Assembly (NCBI GenBank): GCA_016929205.1
Contig: JAFGJF010000218.1
Span: 1-18,264 of the forward strand
DNA: 18,264 bases
Direction: 5' to 3'
DNA from: Anaerolineae bacterium
Lineage (GTDB): Bacteria; Chloroflexota; Anaerolineae; JAFGEY01
The notes under the pieces are model-generated. The model was not told the origin of the DNA. It made no database searches and worked only from the letters and a program-made list of their open reading frames with translations. The first letter of the stretch is position 1; every line of letters begins with the position of its first letter. The translations under genes and the position numbers were made by a program. This document shows positions 14,415 to 18,264 of the stretch, piece after piece.

Positions 14415-15695
14415 ATGCTATCTTTTGGTGAACTAGACGTAAAAACCTTGGAAGAATTGCGCGAAATGGCGCGTGAAATGGGTACTTCGGGTTACAGCAG
14501 GCTCAAAAAGTATGATTTGATTATGCGCTTGCTGCGAACACAAGCCGAGCAGCAAGGGTATGACTTTGGTGGTGGTGTGCTGGATATCGTTGACGAAGGG
14601 TTGGGATTTTTGCGTCCCAGGGGATTTTTGCCATCTTCTGAGGATATCTATGTTTCACAATCACAGATTCGACGTTTCGGCTTGCGCACCGGCGACATGG
14701 TCATTGGCCAGGTCCGGCCGCCCAAAGAGACAGAAAAGTATTTCGGACTGCTGCGCATTGATGCGGTGAATGGACTGGATCCGGAAGAAGCCAAACAGCG
14801 AGCGCGGTTTGAGCGGCTTACGCCTATTTTCCCCGAAGAACGCTTCAACTTGGAAACGAAACAACGCCCTCTTGCACCTAGATTGATCAACCTGATTTCG
14901 CCGATTGGACGCGGGCAGCGAGGGCTTATTGTTTCGCCTCCCAAAGCGGGCAAAACGACGATATTGAAGCAAATCGCCAACGGCATCACGGCAAATCACG
15001 AGGACGTTCATTTGATGGTTTGTTTGATCGGCGAGCGACCAGAAGAAGTGACCGATATGGATCGCTCGGTCGATGCAGAGGTCATTGCATCGACTTTCGA
15101 CGAGCCGGAGCGCGACCACGTGCGTGTGGCCGAGATGGCACTGAATCGCGCCAAGCGACTTGTAGAAGATGGCCGTGATGTTGTGATCATGTTGGACTCG
15201 ATCACAAGACTTACTCGTTCCTATAACATGATTGTTCCGTCGAGTGGTCGTACGCTTTCGGGAGGTATGGACCCGGCGGCGCTTTATCCTCCAAAACATT
15301 TTTTCGGTGCGGCGAGAAACATTGAGGAGGGAGGCAGCTTGACCATTGTTGCTACTTGTTTGGTCGATACGGGAAGCCGGATGGATGATCTGATCTATGA
15401 AGAATTCAAGGGCACGGGCAATATGGAATTGCACTTGAACCGTCGTTTGGCTGAACGGCGGATTTATCCAGCGCTTGATATCGATCGCTCCAGTACCCGG
15501 CGTGAAGAATTGCTACTTGACGAAAGTACCCTATCTAAGGTATGGTTAATGAGACGCATGTTGGCTCAGTTGATGGCATCGCCACCTAATGGGGCGGGAT
15601 ACGATTTGGCGGATGCGACTTCGGTGTTGATCGATCGCATTGCCAAAACGAAGGATAATGCCGAGTTTTTGGCGCTGCTCAACAAAGGAAACTAG
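14415..15695 (+). CDS. rho: Transcription termination factor Rho
   Basis: 426 residues, near the E. coli length (419), with no large N-terminal insertion as seen in some Actinobacteria. A Rho_N/SAP-like helical domain covers about 8-45. The cold-shock-type RNA-binding domain covers about 50-120 ('[14 protein letters not shown]', '[21 protein letters not shown]'). The RecA-like ATPase has Walker A PPKAGKTT (175-182), '[12 protein letters not shown]' (204-215), Walker [11 protein letters not shown] (256-265) and the R/Q-loop region '[12 protein letters not shown]' (275-286). As a hexamer it moves along RNA and dissociates elongation complexes. GGAG sits eight bases before the ATG. It is divergent from dnaA across a 1.1 kb gap, has a long leader, and is followed 18 bases later by the LysM/M23 gene, which it probably drives. 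Confidence 0.97.
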   Translation: MLSFGELDVKTLEELREMAREMGTSGYSRLKKYDLIMRLLRTQAEQQGYDFGGGVLDIVDEGLGFLRPRGFLPSSEDIYVSQSQIRRFGLRTGDMVIGQVRPPKETEKYFGLLRIDAVNGLDPEEAKQRARFERLTPIFPEERFNLETKQRPLAPRLINLISPIGRGQRGLIVSPPKAGKTTILKQIANGITANHEDVHLMVCLIGERPEEVTDMDRSVDAEVIASTFDEPERDHVRVAEMALNRAKRLVEDGRDVVIMLDSITRLTRSYNMIVPSSGRTLSGGMDPAALYPPKHFFGAARNIEEGGSLTIVATCLVDTGSRMDDLIYEEFKGTGNMELHLNRRLAERRIYPALDIDRSSTRREELLLDESTLSKVWLMRRMLAQLMASPPNGAGYDLADATSVLIDRIAKTKDNAEFLALLNKGN

Positions 15696-15713
15696 TTTTA
15701 GGATGCGATTGCG

Positions 15714-16850
15714 ATGGTGGATAGCAGACCACCGTTCCTGACTTGGCTAGATTGGGCAAACGCGCGTCTACAACGGGCTAAATTGGTTGGGGGGCCCTTG
15801 TTGGCGCGTGTTTTCTTTCATCTGGGTGTGTTGGCGATCATTGCCTTTTCGCTTGAATGGGTTAGGATCGATCCAGCTCGATTTTCTCTTGTCGTCGAGG
15901 TTGCATACCCGGAGCGTACACCCGTGCCGCAAGCACAGAGCCGCGGTCTGCCTGTTCCTGGCACGCGCAGAGTAGGCCACCAGGTAGCAATGCGTGTCAA
16001 TCCTGATGAGCCTGTTTTCGTGCCTCCTCGGGTAAACATTATGCAAAACTTGTTACAAGCGTCTGTTCCGCGCACGATTATTCCAGAGCGCTTGCGACGG
16101 ACTGTCATTACGTATACGGTAGCATCCGGAGACAACATTTTAACGATCGCCAAACGCTTCGATCTAGATCCAAATACCGTGATCTGGGCCAATGAAGCCC
16201 TAGAAACGATGCCGGATCTCTTGTACGTGGGCCAAGAACTGACCATTTTGCCTATAGATGGCGTCTTTTATACTGTAGGGAGCAGTGACACGCTGGAATC
16301 AATTGCGACCCAGTACAAGGTTTCCGTGGAAGCGATTACGCAAAGCGAGTACAATGGACTTGAATTAGCCCAACATAGCATCGTACCGGGGCAAAAACTT
16401 GTTGTTCCTGGAGGCGTCAAGACATTTGAACCACGATATATTCGCTCCTTGAGCGGGACCGTCCCTCAAAGCGCCACCCGCGGGACGGGTAATTTTGTCT
16501 GGCCAGTAGGAGGATACATTTCGCAAGGATATTGGGATTTGCATCAGGCAATTGATATTGCCGGCGCGCACGGCGATGGTGTGGTTGCCGCTGATTCCGG
16601 TTACGTGACGTATGCCAAGTGGGACAGCAATGGATATGGCAATTTGGTTGTGATTGATCACGGAAATGGGTTTGTGACCTATTATGCACACCTATATGGA
16701 TTTTACGTGGATGCAGGCGAATCTGTCCAGCGTGGTCAGTTGATCGGCGCAAGAGGAAGCACCGGGCATTCAACAGGATCGCATTTGCATTTTGAGATCC
16801 GATATGACAATCTTTTGAGGAATCCCCTGGCATTTTTGCCTGGGCAATAA
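15714..16850 (+). CDS. LysM-repeat M23 family metallopeptidase, membrane-anchored
   Basis: 378 residues. One hydrophobic segment (about 29-48) anchors the protein; the remainder is extracytoplasmic. After a proline-rich spacer come two LysM peptidoglycan-binding repeats (about 132-180 and 184-232), with 'YTVASGDNILTIAKRFDL' opening the first. The M23 domain (about 258-378) keeps the zinc ligands H277 and D281 ('HQAID') and H359, with H326 ('YAHL') and H357 of the HLH pair, so an active peptidoglycan endopeptidase of the lysostaphin type is predicted rather than a dead homologue. The ATG at 15714 has AGGA about ten bases upstream. It lies 18 bp after rho and 16 bp before an amidase gene, suggesting a cell-wall remodelling pair read from the rho promoter. 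Confidence 0.9.
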   Translation: MVDSRPPFLTWLDWANARLQRAKLVGGPLLARVFFHLGVLAIIAFSLEWVRIDPARFSLVVEVAYPERTPVPQAQSRGLPVPGTRRVGHQVAMRVNPDEPVFVPPRVNIMQNLLQASVPRTIIPERLRRTVITYTVASGDNILTIAKRFDLDPNTVIWANEALETMPDLLYVGQELTILPIDGVFYTVGSSDTLESIATQYKVSVEAITQSEYNGLELAQHSIVPGQKLVVPGGVKTFEPRYIRSLSGTVPQSATRGTGNFVWPVGGYISQGYWDLHQAIDIAGAHGDGVVAADSGYVTYAKWDSNGYGNLVVIDHGNGFVTYYAHLYGFYVDAGESVQRGQLIGARGSTGHSTGSHLHFEIRYDNLLRNPLAFLPGQ

Positions 16851-16866
16851 ATGGGCTAGGGACGAT

Positions 16867-17679
16867 ATGTCGTTGATAAGGCACGATGTTCTGGAAGGTG
16901 TACAACGGATTCTGATCGCTGCTTTGGTCATTATCGCTTTGGCTATCGGGTACTTGGGAGTGCGGATCGCCTGGTTATTGCGCAATCCATCTCAAGAATC
17001 TGCTTTGGCAACGCTGCCTGCGACGTTCCTGGTTCCGTTGCAAACCCTTGAACCAAGAACGCCCATCCCAACGGCCGCACCGTTGATGACGGCCTTGCCG
17101 GGCAGTACAGTGACAACCTCGGCGCAGTCTCCCAGAGCGCTAAAAATCGGGATTGTTGTCGGTCACTGGCAAAGTGACGTGGGCGCGGTCTGTCCGGATG
17201 GATTGCAAGAAGTGGATATCAATTTGGACATTGCCCAGCGCGTTGTTTCTCAGCTTTCAATGTCGGGCTACAGTGTAGAGATGTTGTCCGAGTTCTCTTC
17301 CAAGCTAGATGGTTATGAGGGGGCGGCCCTGGTTTCTATTCACACCGATTCGTGTAACGTACCGGAGGCTTCGGGGTTCAAGGTTGCGCGGGTTTCGTCC
17401 AGCCTGGTGCCCGATATCGAAGACCAATTGGTATCTTGTTTGATTGCACGATATCATGAAGCGACGGGGCTGGCGTTTCATCAAAATAGTATCACCTATG
17501 ATATGACCGAATATCATGCGTTTTATGAAATCGCGCCCGAGACACCAGGTGCGATTATTGAGATTGGCTTCATGGGAGCTGATCGGCGCTTGTTGACCGA
17601 GAGGCAAGATCTGGTTGCTGCGGGTATTGTCAACGGGCTCAAGTGTTTCATCGAAGGCGTGTATCGGCGAGGAGGCTGA
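16867..17679 (+). CDS. N-acetylmuramoyl-L-alanine amidase (Amidase_3 family), membrane-anchored
   Basis: 270 residues. A single N-terminal hydrophobic segment (about 14-37) is followed by a Pro/Thr-rich linker (about 40-88), then the catalytic domain. The zinc ligands expected of Amidase_3 are present: H100 ('VVGHW'), E115 ('LQEVDINLDIA') and H159 ('SIHTDS'), with the catalytic glutamate E232 in 'IIEIGFM'. The first motif reads GHWQSDVGA where most enzymes have GHGGxDxGA, so the usual glycine after His is Trp. Predicted to cut the bond between N-acetylmuramate and the stem peptide. Sixteen bases follow the M23 gene and GGAGG precedes the GAF gene that follows, so these look co-transcribed. 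Confidence 0.85.
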   Translation: MSLIRHDVLEGVQRILIAALVIIALAIGYLGVRIAWLLRNPSQESALATLPATFLVPLQTLEPRTPIPTAAPLMTALPGSTVTTSAQSPRALKIGIVVGHWQSDVGAVCPDGLQEVDINLDIAQRVVSQLSMSGYSVEMLSEFSSKLDGYEGAALVSIHTDSCNVPEASGFKVARVSSSLVPDIEDQLVSCLIARYHEATGLAFHQNSITYDMTEYHAFYEIAPETPGAIIEIGFMGADRRLLTERQDLVAAGIVNGLKCFIEGVYRRGG

Positions 17680-17680
17680 T

Positions 17681-18264
17681 ATGGCAAGTGGAATGGATGC
17701 GACGGCAACGACGGTACGATTTTTGCAAGACGAAAATCAGCGACTCCAAGATTCGAATGAAGAACTGCGCGAAGAGAATACAACCCTGCGGGAATGTCTC
17801 AAGTCGGTTCGAGGATTACAGCAGGTTATTGCCAATCTGAACACCAGGGAACAATTGCAGCCTTTGTTGGACCGGATCCTGTACGAAGCATTGCGTGTAG
17901 TAGATGCTGCCGACGGTTCGCTTGTCTTGGTCGATCACGAAACCGAAGAACTGGTATTTGTGCTGGTTCGAGGCGCACTCAAAGAAAAGTTGCAAGGACA
18001 CCGGATGTCGCTGGATACAGGGATCGCTGGCTGGGTAGCAACGCATCGTGAGCCTGTCATCTCGAACGAAACCGATCAGGATGACCGGTTTTCGGCCACA
18101 ATAGATCGCACGTTTCAGTTTCGGACGCAGTCGTTGGCTTGTGTGCCGCTCATCAGCCGCGGATTGGTGTTGGGTGTGATCGAGGTGATCAACAAGTTTT
18201 CAGGGCATCCTTTTGATAGCCGCGATATGGACATGTTGATGACCTTGGCTCCGATTGCTGCGAC
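17681..18264 (+). CDS. Coiled-coil plus GAF-domain protein, 5' part (continues past window end)
   Basis: At least 194 residues are visible and the frame is open at the last base. Residues about 13-50 are rich in heptad-like L/E/Q/N ('FLQDENQRLQDSNEELREEN'), a likely coiled coil. A GAF domain follows (about 55-190): 'ILYEALRVVDAADGSLVLVD', 'GIAGWVATHREPVI', 'RFSATIDRTFQFRTQSLACVPL' and 'VLGVIEVINK' are typical of GAF sensors that precede histidine kinases, diguanylate cyclases or PP2C-type phosphatases. The output domain lies outside the window. GGAGG (17671-17675) five bases before the ATG overlaps the end of the amidase gene, so it is probably the fourth gene of the rho transcript. Confidence 0.85.
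   Translation, partial: MASGMDATATTVRFLQDENQRLQDSNEELREENTTLRECLKSVRGLQQVIANLNTREQLQPLLDRILYEALRVVDAADGSLVLVDHETEELVFVLVRGALKEKLQGHRMSLDTGIAGWVATHREPVISNETDQDDRFSATIDRTFQFRTQSLACVPLISRGLVLGVIEVINKFSGHPFDSRDMDMLMTLAPIAA

Noticed and set aside
1..18264. CRISPR arrays, insertion sequences, prophage or toxin-antitoxin genes
   Set aside because: No regularly spaced repeats, transposase motifs, terminal inverted repeats with target duplications, or toxin-like small gene pairs were seen.

Overview
The window looks like a chromosomal replication-origin region from a Gram-positive-like, moderately GC-rich bacterium. Chloroflexota (an Anaerolineae or Caldilineae relative) is my best guess. The reasons are the gene style (GT87 and GT39-type membrane glycosyltransferases, LysM/M23 and Amidase_3 proteins, a DUF348-G5 lipoprotein) and the separation of dnaA from dnaN. 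The phylum is an inference, not something read from a marker.

Layout. From 1 to 7633 all genes run leftward: a membrane-anchored glycoside-hydrolase-like protein (cut by the window edge), a DUF348-G5-propeller lipoprotein, a YgeW-like knotted carbamoyltransferase, a YgeY-family M20 hydrolase, a D-2-hydroxyacid dehydrogenase, an ADP-ribosylglycohydrolase-family protein and a GHMP sugar kinase. Spacing is tight over most of this block, including an ATGA overlap and a stop codon that abuts the next start, so most of it is probably one or two operons. A short divergent promoter region (7634-7763) separates it from two rightward, translationally coupled polytopic glycosyltransferases (7764-11428).

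The 11429-11897 gap carries a candidate oriC. It has a DnaA-trio array next to a GC patch and a DnaA-box-like site, several more DnaA boxes (three of them 20-21 bp apart), small palindromes, and a strong bidirectional terminator at the dnaA 3' end. dnaA (leftward) follows, and then a 1.1 kb non-coding region with several inverted repeats, a near-consensus sigma-70 promoter and a long rho leader that contains a possible structured RNA. To the right run rho, a LysM/M23 endopeptidase-like protein, an Amidase_3 amidase and the start of a coiled-coil/GAF protein.

How it fits together. The right half combines replication initiation, transcription termination and cell-wall remodelling. The left half is a small catabolic or modification cluster whose core, a YgeW-like plus YgeY pair, is known from other bacteria as neighbours in a pathway that is poorly defined biochemically. 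The order dnaA, boxes, GC patch, trio resembles the Bacillus subtilis layout downstream of dnaA, except that no dnaN follows. Sampled base counts suggest that GC skew changes sign across the origin gap, which would put dnaA head-on to replication. The most interesting items are the trio-type origin, the structured RNA candidate upstream of rho, and the carbamoyltransferase with an HPLP motif where E. coli YgeW has HCLP.
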